DNA of 21,485 nucleotides. It comes from Nitrospinaceae bacterium (lineage in GTDB: Bacteria > Nitrospinota > Nitrospinia > Nitrospinales > VA-1). Position 1 is the first letter of the stretch. Every line of letters begins with the position of its first letter. Where the stretch lies: assembly GCA_016763735.1 (NCBI GenBank), contig JAESTE010000074.1, forward strand, positions 1 through 21,485. Reading direction: 5' to 3'. Made by a program: the position numbers and the translations under genes. This document shows, one piece after another, positions 1-7,692 of the stretch. A model generated the notes under the pieces. That model searched no databases and was not told where the DNA came from. It saw only the letters and a program-made list of their open reading frames with translations.

Positions 1-18
1 AAAAATTTATAGTTTTTG

Positions 19-771
19 ATGAATAAAAGACCTCTAAAAAAAATATTAAGGGCATTTTTTAATAAGCCGTTTTATATCGCTTTAATTAATATCTTTAAAT
101 ATTTTGATCATCCAACAGATATTATACGGCGTTATGTGTTTGGGCAGGGTGACTATCCCAAAAAGCTTGCGGTAAAGACCCTCTTAGGAAAGCAGGAAGT
201 ATGGCTTTATTCTTTCCACGACATGATAACTATGGTGGAGTGTTATGGGAAATTGGATTACCCGGCTGAAAAGGAAATTTCCTGCGTGGTAGATTTTGGT
301 TCAAATATTGGTATCAGCGCAGGGTATTTTTTGACACGCAATAAAAATATCAAGGTCTATTTATTCGAACCCCTTCCAGAAAATATTGGCCGATTAAAAA
401 CCAATCTACAGGGATTTGAAAACAGATACGAATTGCACGAAGTTGCGGTGGGGCTGGAAAATGGTCAAGCCGATTTTGGTTTCGAAACAACAGGTAGGTA
501 TGGCGGGCTTGAGAGCGACCTCCCTGAAACAATTCAAGTGCAAGTTCGAAAAGTGGAAGAAATCATTTCAGATATCCTCGAAAAGGAGGGTCATATTGAT
601 ATTTTAAAAATTGATGTCGAAGGGTTGGAAAACGCGATTGTAGAAAGCTTGTCTCCCGACAATTTAAAAAATATACATAAAATCTATGCGGAAACCGTTT
701 ATTCGGGAAGCTTGCCGGGGTTCGACAAAGAACAATATGGCGAGGTAGTTCGTTTCCGCAAAACACTCTAA
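19..771 (+). CDS. FkbM family SAM-dependent methyltransferase
   Basis: A 250-residue methyltransferase of the FkbM type. These proteins usually O-methylate sugars or other small molecules and are common in surface-polysaccharide clusters. The SAM-binding motif I is visible as DFGSNIG (residues 92-98), followed by the acidic strand end FEP. The later motif IDILKIDVEGLE is the usual FkbM core. An in-frame TTG lies one codon upstream at 16, but the ATG at 19 is the natural start. No ribosome-binding site is visible in the 18 nt available. The gene converges on the CBS gene, leaving about 30 nt between them. The first 150 nt are AT-rich. The acceptor substrate cannot be inferred. Confidence in the family is high and in the role low. 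Confidence 0.88.
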   Translation: MNKRPLKKILRAFFNKPFYIALINIFKYFDHPTDIIRRYVFGQGDYPKKLAVKTLLGKQEVWLYSFHDMITMVECYGKLDYPAEKEISCVVDFGSNIGISAGYFLTRNKNIKVYLFEPLPENIGRLKTNLQGFENRYELHEVAVGLENGQADFGFETTGRYGGLESDLPETIQVQVRKVEEIISDILEKEGHIDILKIDVEGLENAIVESLSPDNLKNIHKIYAETVYSGSLPGFDKEQYGEVVRFRKTL

Positions 772-803
772 CCAAAAAAAGAAATTTCAGAGTGGTATAA
801 AAA

Positions 804-1190
804 TCACTTGGGGTGTTTCAACACAAGGTATTTGTAGTAGTCGTGTATTGATAGAGTCCCCAGAATTAGCCCGTGTTCTGTCACCGCCAGATGGTGAATG
901 GCGTGGTCGCGCATAACCTGCGCGGCCTTTTCCATGCTCTCCTGACTTTCGAGTTTGATGAGGGGGAAGCTCATAATTTCTGCCACCTGCGCTTTTTCTG
1001 GGTCCAGATTTTCTGTGACGAACTTTCTACTGATATCGTGATTGGTAATGATGCCAATATATTCTCCCGCTTCTTCGACCAGTAAAGAATGAATTTCGTT
1101 ATCGTTCATAACGTGCGAGGCTTCCAGAACACTCGCTGTGGGACTGATGCTTAAAAGAGATTCCGCCATGTAGTTGTGTATTTTTTCCAT
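804..1190 (-). CDS. Two-CBS-domain protein
   Basis: A stand-alone protein of about 128 residues made of a tandem pair of CBS domains (roughly residues 5-60 and 68-124). Such Bateman modules typically bind adenosyl ligands and regulate partner proteins. The repeats are recognisable from SLLVEEAGEYIGIITNHDISR in the first half and HHLAVTEHGLILGTLSIHDYY in the second. There is no fused effector, membrane segment or signal peptide, so it should be cytoplasmic. I chose the ATG at 1190 because a GGAG sits about 8 nt upstream. The frame extends to a GTG at 1205, but that would overlap this ribosome-binding site. A REP-like repeat lies just upstream. The regulated partner is unknown. Confidence 0.85.
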   Translation of the reverse strand: MEKIHNYMAESLLSISPTASVLEASHVMNDNEIHSLLVEEAGEYIGIITNHDISRKFVTENLDPEKAQVAEIMSFPLIKLESQESMEKAAQVMRDHAIHHLAVTEHGLILGTLSIHDYYKYLVLKHPK

Positions 1191-1216
1191 TTCAATTCTC
1201 CACACTTATATAAAAA

Positions 1217-1313
1217 TTAATCCCACAAAGTGGGTTTAATTCCCCGTGGCTTGCCACGCCTGTTAAAAAATATTTTAGGGATACCCCGTCTGCTTGCGGC
1301 GGGGTCGTTCATT
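1217..1313 (+). repeat. REP-like palindromic repeat, family 1, copy 1
   Basis: A unit of about 97 nt containing three inverted repeats in order: CCCAC-AAA-GTGGG, CGTGGC-TT-GCCACG, and an 8-bp stem with arms ACCCCGTC and GGCGGGGT around a 7-nt loop. Nearly the same sequence recurs at 8415-8514 in the same orientation. The architecture resembles REP/BIME elements mobilised by RAYT transposases, but no RAYT gene is in the window. The right end (TCGTTCATT) overlaps the stop codon of the cytochrome gene. Confidence 0.75.
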
Positions 1314-1803
1314 GCCCGTTTCCTGAAAAATGTCGGATATAGTGAATCAATTGCCATACTTGATTTTCACCTAGGTTTTTGAATGCAGGCATAGCTGTTC
1401 CAAGGGAACCGTTTTTGATGATCCAGAATAATTGCCCATCGGGCAGCGGGTCTATGGTTTGGCTGCAGGTAAAATTGCGCGGACTGGGAGTGAGTTCTCG
1501 AAATAAAATCCCGAGACCGTTTCCGCTGATGCCGTGACAAACACGGCAAGGTCCAGGTTTGGCATCGAAGTGAAACAAGGTTTGTCCCGCAAAAATATTT
1601 TCAGGGCTGGCGGGAAGCGGATTCTTCAACTTCAAAAACACATCAGGAGCTTGCTGGGTTTTCCTCGCCTGCGGACATAACGGAAAAAACTCCAATCCAT
1701 TTTCGATCTTTTCTCCAGGATGCGAAATCAGAGTCCACCCCCAAGCGAGCGGAGCCGAAACTGTTATAAATAGAACCAGGGAAAACAAAATAATTCGACT
1801 CAT
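1309..1803 (-). CDS. Small exported c-type cytochrome (monoheme)
   Basis: A 164-residue protein with a Sec signal peptide (hydrophobic residues 4-21) and one c-type heme site, CRVCH at residues 86-90. A candidate distal methionine follows in GTAMPAF (Met138). This spacing and the C-terminal helix (NQVWQLIHYIRHF) fit a class I cytochrome c domain, so it is a periplasmic electron carrier or a subunit of a respiratory complex. Two further cysteines (43 and 113) are outside the heme motif. The ATG at 1803 has AGGAG about 8 nt upstream; the longer TTG start at 1821 is unlikely. The stop codon lies inside the end of the REP-like repeat. A radical SAM gene is upstream on the same strand, probably in a separate transcript because a terminator-like hairpin intervenes. 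Confidence 0.87.
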   Translation of the reverse strand: MSRIILFSLVLFITVSAPLAWGWTLISHPGEKIENGLEFFPLCPQARKTQQAPDVFLKLKNPLPASPENIFAGQTLFHFDAKPGPCRVCHGISGNGLGILFRELTPSPRNFTCSQTIDPLPDGQLFWIIKNGSLGTAMPAFKNLGENQVWQLIHYIRHFSGNGQ

Positions 1804-1845
1804 CTTAACTCTCCTAAACAATTGAACCTCTTAGAGTAGAGATAG

Positions 1846-1869
1846 ATAAAAAATGGGATTTATTCCATT
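1846..1869 (-). terminator. Candidate intrinsic terminator after the radical SAM gene
   Basis: On the minus strand, arms AATGGAA and TCCCATT enclose a 4-nt loop (7 bp with one G-U pair) and are followed by a run of T. It lies about 36 nt past the stop codon of the radical SAM gene and upstream of the cytochrome gene. Confidence 0.5.
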
Positions 1870-1905
1870 GGAGTAAGAATGGGAATAGCCGATGACTTTT
1901 TCTGG

Positions 1906-2970
1906 TTATTTGAAATTGTAAGCGAAGCAACCGCTGGAGCAGGTGACCATATAATGCGGGCAACTTTTACAGGGTTCGTTGGGCGAGGCTTCAAAAGCGT
2001 GGCTCAAGAACTTGGTATGCATCTTTTTGATAGCCAGTTCGTTGACCTGCTTGAAATCCTGAATATTTCCTAATTTTTTGTCGTGAAAAGGGAAGCAGTT
2101 GAAGCAGTCACCTTTAGGGTCAATATCCATAGGGCTATCATCTGCACAACCGAAGTAAACATCTTTATTTTTCCATTCGGTTATGTCCGGCACGGGCTGA
2201 CTTCCATGATAAATGAACCGCTCGACGAGAGGATATTCTTCTTCCTTTATATCGTCCATCAAACAGGGCGGGAATGAACAGTCGAAACGAAAACGCAATT
2301 GCGGAAAATCTTTAAGCAGGTCTAACATCATACGACCCATTTCAGGGTAATCTTTAATGGGTAACGTGATATGATCTTCTTCCCCCACTATTGGGAAAGC
2401 CGGACTGACACGAACCTTATAATTCTGCCCAGGTGGTAGCCCCAGCTCCTGATAAATTTCATCTATCTCCCAAATCTGAGTCGCCAGATCTTGCTTGATG
2501 GAATACAGGTTTAGGCTGAACATCAGCCCGTATCCATTTTTACCTAGAATGGCTTCGGCCACTTCTTTACAACGCGCATGATTTTTTTCGGATATGTTTT
2601 CCATGGTCTGCCAGTTGAGCAGAACGGAAAACTGTATCTGTCGCTCAATACTGCCGCCACGACCGACTAAATCTAAAAGCAGATCGAGAGTCTGATCCGG
2701 CATTAATCCATTGGTAAACACGCCAAGAAATGTGAAGGGCTGCATATTGTCCAAAGTTTTGGAAAGCATATCATTGAAGCGCGGATGCAGGGTAGGTTCA
2801 CCTCCCATAAAATTTATGAGGGAAGCGGTCTTGATTCGAGGTAACAGTTCGTTTTGGAAAAAATCGAAATCCATCGATTTATCAGGGGTTTTGACGTTTT
2901 CTTCCATATACTCATCGGCAAAGCAGTAATTGCATTTTAAATTACAATAGCTATTCAAGATGATGTTCAA
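1906..2970 (-). CDS. Radical SAM protein with C-terminal SPASM/twitch-like Fe-S region
   Basis: A 354-residue radical SAM enzyme. The SAM [4Fe-4S] motif CNLKCNYC is at residues 9-16, and GGEP (residues 56-59) is the usual SAM-binding element. The C-terminal 80 residues carry six or seven cysteines, including C289-x2-C292 and C334-x2-C337-x6-C344-x3-C348. This resembles a SPASM or twitch domain holding auxiliary clusters, as in peptide maturases and anaerobic sulfatase activators. The start must be the TTG at 2970: it is only eight codons before the cluster motif, a stop codon lies a few codons upstream, and AAGG sits about 9 nt before it. I see no precursor-peptide gene next to it, so the substrate is unknown. 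A TPR gene is 149 nt upstream on the same strand. Confidence 0.87.
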   Translation of the reverse strand: MNIILNSYCNLKCNYCFADEYMEENVKTPDKSMDFDFFQNELLPRIKTASLINFMGGEPTLHPRFNDMLSKTLDNMQPFTFLGVFTNGLMPDQTLDLLLDLVGRGGSIERQIQFSVLLNWQTMENISEKNHARCKEVAEAILGKNGYGLMFSLNLYSIKQDLATQIWEIDEIYQELGLPPGQNYKVRVSPAFPIVGEEDHITLPIKDYPEMGRMMLDLLKDFPQLRFRFDCSFPPCLMDDIKEEEYPLVERFIYHGSQPVPDITEWKNKDVYFGCADDSPMDIDPKGDCFNCFPFHDKKLGNIQDFKQVNELAIKKMHTKFLSHAFEASPNEPCKSCPHYMVTCSSGCFAYNFK

Positions 2971-3088
2971 CGTTTTGACCTTTTAAATATTCTCGATGCC
3001 AAATCATGCCCACACAGGAGCCTATGCCCTATATCAACCCTTTGGAGCCCCTGTATCTCGCTTCTTTTTGCTGTTCTCTTTATTATAT

Positions 3089-3110
3089 GGGAATAACCCG
3101 GTAAATTCCC
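3089..3110. other. Inverted repeat downstream of the TPR gene
   Basis: Arms GGGAAT and ATTCCC are separated by 10 nt, about 10 nt past the TPR stop codon. No T-tract follows, so it could be a weak terminator, a processing hairpin or an operator for the radical SAM gene. The rest of the 149-nt gap shows nothing clear. Confidence 0.3.
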
Positions 3111-3119
3111 AATAAATCA

Positions 3120-3851
3120 CTATTTCCGCTTTCTTTCGGGCGCAGGAGAGTTGTGGTAAATGAGCCCCTCATCAGGGATATTCTGAGACTGTCCGCGCCG
3201 GAGTTTATTGAGTACCGCGTTTATATGCTCGTAGCCCATCTGGTTTTCAAGTGCGGCAAAGGTTTCTCGAGACTCGGTGAATTGCACAATCGCTTCAGGA
3301 ATATTTTCTGTTTTCCAGAAATAATGACCCAGATTTTCCAGAAGCAATGCTTTGGTAAGATGTGGCGGATCATTTTTTATCAACGCCAACCCTTTCTTAT
3401 ACCAAACCCCGGCAGGCGAAAAATCTCCTCTTTCCATATAAAGATCCCCTGCCAGACTCATGGCGCATGCTTCCCCAAGCGAGTCCTGATTTTTTCTATG
3501 ATTTTCCATAGCCCGTTTGTAATGGGATTCTGCTTCTTTGAGGTTCCTGCGGAATTTAAAAAGGTCGCCGATAGACTCAAATATTTTTGCCGCTGTTTTT
3601 AGTTTTCCCTCTCTTTCATAAATCATTATGGCTTTTTTATAGTTATCGATAGCCTGGTCGAATTCGTGATAGAAAAAGTTTTCAGACGCTTGTTGTATAA
3701 ATCTCCCGGCTTCGTCTTTTGCATCAATTGGCGGAGTGATAGCTTCTTCCCTTTTAGTCGATCGGGGTAAAAGCCAGATCGACATTCCCATTGCAAGAAC
3801 CAGAGAAAAAATCAAAAAATATTGGAGTATCGGTTTGAAAATAGAATTCAC
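3120..3851 (-). CDS. Membrane-anchored tetratricopeptide repeat protein
   Basis: A 243-residue protein with one N-terminal membrane segment (about residues 9-28, flanked by Lys and Arg) followed by a helical repeat region. At least three to four TPR-like units can be read between about residues 50 and 210, for example FDQAIDNYKKAIMIYEREGK, LKEAESHYKRAMENH, FSPAGVWYKKGLALI and IPEAIVQFTESRETF. It is probably anchored in the inner membrane with the TPRs in the periplasm, acting as a protein-interaction scaffold. The start is GTG at 3851, with AGGA about 10 nt upstream; no ATG is available near the N-terminus. The C-terminus is basic. It is divergent from the RND exporter across 182 nt. No specific partner can be named. 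Confidence 0.8.
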   Translation of the reverse strand: MNSIFKPILQYFLIFSLVLAMGMSIWLLPRSTKREEAITPPIDAKDEAGRFIQQASENFFYHEFDQAIDNYKKAIMIYEREGKLKTAAKIFESIGDLFKFRRNLKEAESHYKRAMENHRKNQDSLGEACAMSLAGDLYMERGDFSPAGVWYKKGLALIKNDPPHLTKALLLENLGHYFWKTENIPEAIVQFTESRETFAALENQMGYEHINAVLNKLRRGQSQNIPDEGLIYHNSPAPERKRK

Positions 3852-4033
3852 AATTTTATCGTCCTGATAGAAACCATAAAAAAACAGCCTGATTCAGTAT
3901 GCCCAGAAATAAAGCTCGTAAAAGGTTTATTTTACCTATTGGAACAATCTGCAGTTAAGTATAAAATAACCCCCGCCTACCCGCACAGAATTTTGAGCGG
4001 ACAAAATATCTCAAACCAATATCGGACTATTCC

Positions 4034-5521
4034 TTGAAATTTTTTTTATCGGACATGTACTTCAAATGGGTCATTGAAAAACCTATATGGGCACTGGTTT
4101 TCGTTGCTCTGGTGGTTGCCGGATTTTCCTATCATATCCCCAAGTTCAAGCTGGATGCGTCTGCAGAATCTCTGGTTCTGGAAAATGACAATGCCCTCGA
4201 ATATTATCGAAAAATAAGCAAGGTTTATGGGTCCGATGATTTTCTGGTCATCACTTATTCGCCGAAAAAAGACATGATGTCCGATGAGGTGCTTGCAGAT
4301 ATGAAGGCCCTCAGCGATGAGTTGTCGAAACTTGATGGCATTCATTCTATTGACAATATATTAAATGTCCCTCTGCTGAACAGCCCCAGGGTAGAGATTG
4401 GCAAGTTGGCAACCGATATTCGTACCTTGGAAACGCCCGGGGTGGATCGGGAAATGGCGCGAAAAGAGTTTCTTGAAAGCCCGATTTATAAAAACCTGTT
4501 GATGAGTCCAGATGGGAAAACCACCATCATCCGTGTCAATTTTAAACGCGATGAAAAATATTTTGAACTTCTTTATCAGAGAAATGATCTCAGAGAAAAA
4601 ATAAACAGTGCTGATTTTACTGAGAATGATGAGGCTACGTTCTCCAAGGCGCAAAAAGAATTCCGCGATTACCATGCCAGCGTCCTTGACAAAGAAGATC
4701 ATGTCATCCAAGCCGTTCGCAATATTATGGACAAACACCGCGCCAACGCTGAAATGTTTTTGGGCGGTGTGCCCATGATCACCACAGATATGATCGGTTT
4801 CATTGAACACGATCTGAAAACGTTTGGGCTGGGTGTCATCGCTTTTCTCATTCTTATGCTGAGCCTGTTTTTTAAAAAACTCCGATGGGTGGCGTTGCCA
4901 GTGGGTTCCTGTCTCATCACAGTCGTGGTTATGATTGGGTTTCTTGGTTTGATGGATTGGCGGGTGACGGTTATTTCTTCTAACTTCATTTCTATTCTGC
5001 TCATCATCACCATGTCGCTGATCATCCATCTGATAGTGAGGTATCAGGATTTAAACGATGGCAACCCTGGACAAAGTCAAAAGCAACTCGTAAAACAAAC
5101 GATAGGTTTCATGGCCCAGCCTTGCTTTTACACTTCAATCACAACCGTTGTCGCTTTTTGCTCTCTTTTAGTCAGCGGTATTCGCCCAGTCATTGATTTC
5201 GGTTGGATAATGACTCTTGGAATTTCCCTGTCCTTTATCCTGAATTTTATATTTTTCCCGGCAGCACTAGTGCTTTTAAATCCCGAAGCACCAGGTTCGG
5301 GGAAAGACAGCACCCGGGGTTTCACTTTGTCCATTGCGGCATTTACCAATCGCCATCATAAAATTATTCTTTTGGGGGCAGTACTGCTGACTGTGGTCAG
5401 TGCAATTGGCATTTCCAAGTTGGAAGTGAAAACCGATTCATCGATCACTTTAAAAGTGACACTGAAATTTACAAAGGAATGGAAATTATCGATCAACAGT
5501 TGGGTGGCACCACGCCTTTGA
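4034..5521 (+). CDS. RND/MMPL-type exporter, N-terminal part (frame-broken)
   Basis: The first 495 codons of an RND superfamily exporter of the MMPL/hydrophobe type. Membrane segment 1 (about residues 17-33) is followed by a large periplasmic domain, then a block of five segments (about residues 260-415) and segment 7 (about 442-465). The frame then breaks: residues after LEVKTDSS lose similarity and stop at 5521. The next frame already reads IDHFKSDTEIYKGMEIIDQQ before its first ATG at 5479 and continues the protein. The restored product would be about 830 residues with 12 membrane segments, normal for the family. In this half the acidic pair expected in the fourth segment is replaced (MSLIIHLIVRY). 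The start is uncertain: TTG at 4034 or ATG at 4055. The substrate is unknown; lipids or hydrophobic compounds are usual. Confidence 0.8.
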   Translation: MKFFLSDMYFKWVIEKPIWALVFVALVVAGFSYHIPKFKLDASAESLVLENDNALEYYRKISKVYGSDDFLVITYSPKKDMMSDEVLADMKALSDELSKLDGIHSIDNILNVPLLNSPRVEIGKLATDIRTLETPGVDREMARKEFLESPIYKNLLMSPDGKTTIIRVNFKRDEKYFELLYQRNDLREKINSADFTENDEATFSKAQKEFRDYHASVLDKEDHVIQAVRNIMDKHRANAEMFLGGVPMITTDMIGFIEHDLKTFGLGVIAFLILMLSLFFKKLRWVALPVGSCLITVVVMIGFLGLMDWRVTVISSNFISILLIITMSLIIHLIVRYQDLNDGNPGQSQKQLVKQTIGFMAQPCFYTSITTVVAFCSLLVSGIRPVIDFGWIMTLGISLSFILNFIFFPAALVLLNPEAPGSGKDSTRGFTLSIAAFTNRHHKIILLGAVLLTVVSAIGISKLEVKTDSSITLKVTLKFTKEWKLSINSWVAPRL

Positions 5522-6534
5522 ACATTGTGATGAATCCGGACCAAAAATATTTTGATTACCTTAAAGAAGCCGCGCAGGAGAAAGAAGAAACAGACTTTGA
5601 CGATCCTTTTGCGGATGAAGGGGATACGGCTGAAGTGAATTTCTGGTTCAACTCGAATATGTTGGATCGGGTCGAAAAAATTCACGATTATTTAGAAAGT
5701 TTGCCGGAAGTGGGGAAGGTACAATCTATTTCAACATTGATTAAGGTTTTTACACAACTGGACAAGGGTAGAAAACCCGATGACTATGATCTGGTCCTTA
5801 TTCGAAAACTCATGCCGGAAAATGTCAAAGACTCCTTGGTGAACCCCTATCTGTCGAAAGATGCCAACCAGATCCATATCACTATGAGGTTGATCGAATC
5901 GAACCCCAACTTGCGCCGTTCTGATCTTATCGAAAAAATTCGGCACCATCTGGTGGAAGAGTTACAGTTTGACCCCAAAACCATCAAGTTTACCGGAATG
6001 GTTGTGTTGTACAACAATATGTTGCAGAGTCTTTACCGGTCACAAATTCTTACTATCGGCGTGGTCTTTTTCGCTATCATGTTCATGTTCATGATTTTGT
6101 TCAAAAGCTTTTCCCTTGCGCTGATAGGAATTGTCCCTAATCTTCTGGCGGCAGGAACTGTGCTGAGCCTCATGGGCTGGTTGGGTATTCCACTCGACAT
6201 GATGACCATCACCATTGCGGCTATTACCGTAGGAATAGCGGTGGATGATACAATCCATTATATCCATCGCTTTCAAACAGAATTTAAAGTGGATCAAAAT
6301 TATCTGGCGACAATGGACCGCTGCCATGGAAGCATCGGCAAAGCCATGTACTATACTTCGGTGACCATCACTCTGGGTTTTTCGATTCTCGCTCTTTCCG
6401 ATTTCATGCCCACCATCTATTTCGGATTACTGACAGGAGCAGCAATGATCATCGCCCTGATAGGGGCCCTCACCCTGCTTCCTCTCCTGATAGTCGTCTT
6501 CCGCCCTCTACCGGGCCACGCCCGGGGGGAATAG
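5479..6534 (+). CDS. RND/MMPL-type exporter, C-terminal part (frame-broken)
   Basis: The remainder of the exporter in the -1 frame relative to the upstream part. It contains the second periplasmic domain (to about residue 185) and membrane segments 8-12. The signature GIAVDDTIHYIHRF places an Asp pair (D256-D257 from the ATG at 5479) in the fourth segment of this half, the likely proton-relay site. The open frame extends upstream of the ATG to at least 5434 with family-like sequence, so the ATG is an internal Met rather than an evolved start. Either an indel (real or sequencing error) or a programmed -1 shift at T-TTA-AAA (5449-5455) joins the parts. The stop TAG abuts a dispersed repeat. Convergent with the GHMP kinase. 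Confidence 0.8.
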   Translation: MEIIDQQLGGTTPLNIVMNPDQKYFDYLKEAAQEKEETDFDDPFADEGDTAEVNFWFNSNMLDRVEKIHDYLESLPEVGKVQSISTLIKVFTQLDKGRKPDDYDLVLIRKLMPENVKDSLVNPYLSKDANQIHITMRLIESNPNLRRSDLIEKIRHHLVEELQFDPKTIKFTGMVVLYNNMLQSLYRSQILTIGVVFFAIMFMFMILFKSFSLALIGIVPNLLAAGTVLSLMGWLGIPLDMMTITIAAITVGIAVDDTIHYIHRFQTEFKVDQNYLATMDRCHGSIGKAMYYTSVTITLGFSILALSDFMPTIYFGLLTGAAMIIALIGALTLLPLLIVVFRPLPGHARGE

Positions 6535-6620
6535 GGTCAATGCCCATAAAGCTAAAATAGATCGTTGATCCTTTAACTATAAGTTCGCCAGTATTTCCTC
6601 AAGGCGATCCTTGTCGCCTT
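6534..6620 (+). repeat. Dispersed intergenic repeat, family 2, copy A
   Basis: An element of about 87 nt that aligns end to end with 14752-14837 at roughly 70% identity by eye. It opens with GGGTCAATGCCC and ends in a hairpin, AAGGCGA-TCCTTG-TCGCCTT (7 bp), followed by an A/T-rich tail that could let this copy act as a terminator for the exporter. Its first G is the last base of the exporter's TAG stop. Confidence 0.65.
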
Positions 6621-6670
6621 AATAATTATTTTATTCAGAAGCTAAATGGGGCGCAGTATAAGGAATAGAT

Positions 6671-7672
6671 CTATTGCTTTTGGCGGCTCGTCACTTGCCC
6701 GCGAGAAACGAATTGGAATGGCAATACCTTCCCGCCTTGAAGATTTAATTCGTCGATGATGAGTTGTTTTTTTTCAGGTGGGACAATGAAGGCCACGCAA
6801 CCGCCGCCGCCTGCACCACAGACCTTTGCTGCCAGCGCTCCTTTTTTCAGTGCAGAACGAATCAGCTTTTCTATTTGTGGAGTGGTTATAGTGGGGGCCA
6901 ATTGCTTGCGAGCTTTCCATTCTCTGGAAAAAATCGGGGCGATGCCAGAAATACGACCCTTTATTAATAGCTGATGCATTTCCAGAGCACAGTCGCGGAT
7001 GGTGCCTAAATGACGGATCACTTTCTTATCCCCATCCAGGGCTTTTTTGGTGACCTCCCAGTTATTTATACCGGAGTTTCTTGGTTTCCCCGTATAGCAT
7101 AAGACAATGTGTCGAGTGAGTTCTTTTGGTTTTACAGGAAGAGTTTTCGTATCAATGCCTAAAAATCCCGGGTTGACCGACCTGACCCCCCCATACATGG
7201 CGGAAAAATAATCCTGACTCCCTGCGGGGACACGGATCACCTGGGTTTCAATGTTCCTGGCAATCTCAATCGTCTCTTGCTTGTTAAATTTCTTACCTGT
7301 GAACTTGTTCAACGCACCATGCAAGGCAATGTTTAAGGCAGATGAACCCCCGATCCCCGAACCTTGCGGAGCCTGACAGCTCGTAGAGATTTCCAGTCCC
7401 GATTTTGGAGCATAAAATTTCAGCGTCCGAGTTATTAGCTCAAGGGGATGATTTTCTGGCAACGCGCTTAACGAAGAAAAGGAGTCTTCTAAATTCAAAT
7501 CTCGGGAACGTAGAACGATTCGATTATCTTTTCGGGAAGATATCTCAACCGTAGCATATAGATCAATGGCTGCATTGAGGGTAGGGGCATTGCCAAAAAA
7601 AAGATGCAACGGCCAGATATCCAGAGTGCCTCCGGCCAAATCAATGCGGGTGGGTGCGGAACATTTTATCAA
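6671..7672 (-). CDS. GHMP-family sugar kinase
   Basis: A 333-residue GHMP kinase with all three family motifs: APTRIDLAGG at the N-terminus (residues 6-15), the phosphate-binding loop GSGIGGSSALN (about 104-114), and the C-terminal GAGGGG (286-291). The AGSQDYFSAMYGGV segment resembles heptose-7-phosphate kinase (HddA) and fucokinase-like members, so it probably phosphorylates a sugar or sugar phosphate for envelope glycan synthesis. The exact substrate is not decidable. The start must be the TTG at 7672, because motif 1 begins five codons later and no other start is in frame. It is 20 nt downstream of the MlaC-like gene on the same strand, so the two are probably co-transcribed. Confidence 0.87.
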   Translation of the reverse strand: MIKCSAPTRIDLAGGTLDIWPLHLFFGNAPTLNAAIDLYATVEISSRKDNRIVLRSRDLNLEDSFSSLSALPENHPLELITRTLKFYAPKSGLEISTSCQAPQGSGIGGSSALNIALHGALNKFTGKKFNKQETIEIARNIETQVIRVPAGSQDYFSAMYGGVRSVNPGFLGIDTKTLPVKPKELTRHIVLCYTGKPRNSGINNWEVTKKALDGDKKVIRHLGTIRDCALEMHQLLIKGRISGIAPIFSREWKARKQLAPTITTPQIEKLIRSALKKGALAAKVCGAGGGGCVAFIVPPEKKQLIIDELNLQGGKVLPFQFVSRGQVTSRQKQ

Positions 7673-7692
7673 GAGGAGTTTGCCTTAATCCG

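Noticed and set aside
1217..1313. CRISPR-like repeat
   Set aside because: Only one unit per locus, with no regularly spaced spacers. The internal palindromes fit a REP-like element better.
1804..3119. RiPP precursor gene next to the radical SAM enzyme
   Set aside because: The flanking gaps hold no short frame with a leader/core layout or a good ribosome-binding site; the 18-codon frame is reported only as a possible leader.
3153..3602. 149-codon plus-strand frame opposite the TPR gene
   Set aside because: Antisense shadow; the minus-strand TPR repeats explain the coding signal.
4361..5029. 222-codon minus-strand frame opposite the exporter
   Set aside because: It is rich in His, Asn and Gln as expected from an antisense shadow of a membrane-protein gene, and it lies wholly inside the exporter reading frame.
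6663..6674. 12-bp palindrome AATAGATCTATT at the GHMP kinase stop
   Set aside because: It has no loop, is short, and contains an ordinary BglII-type site; I have no functional argument for it.
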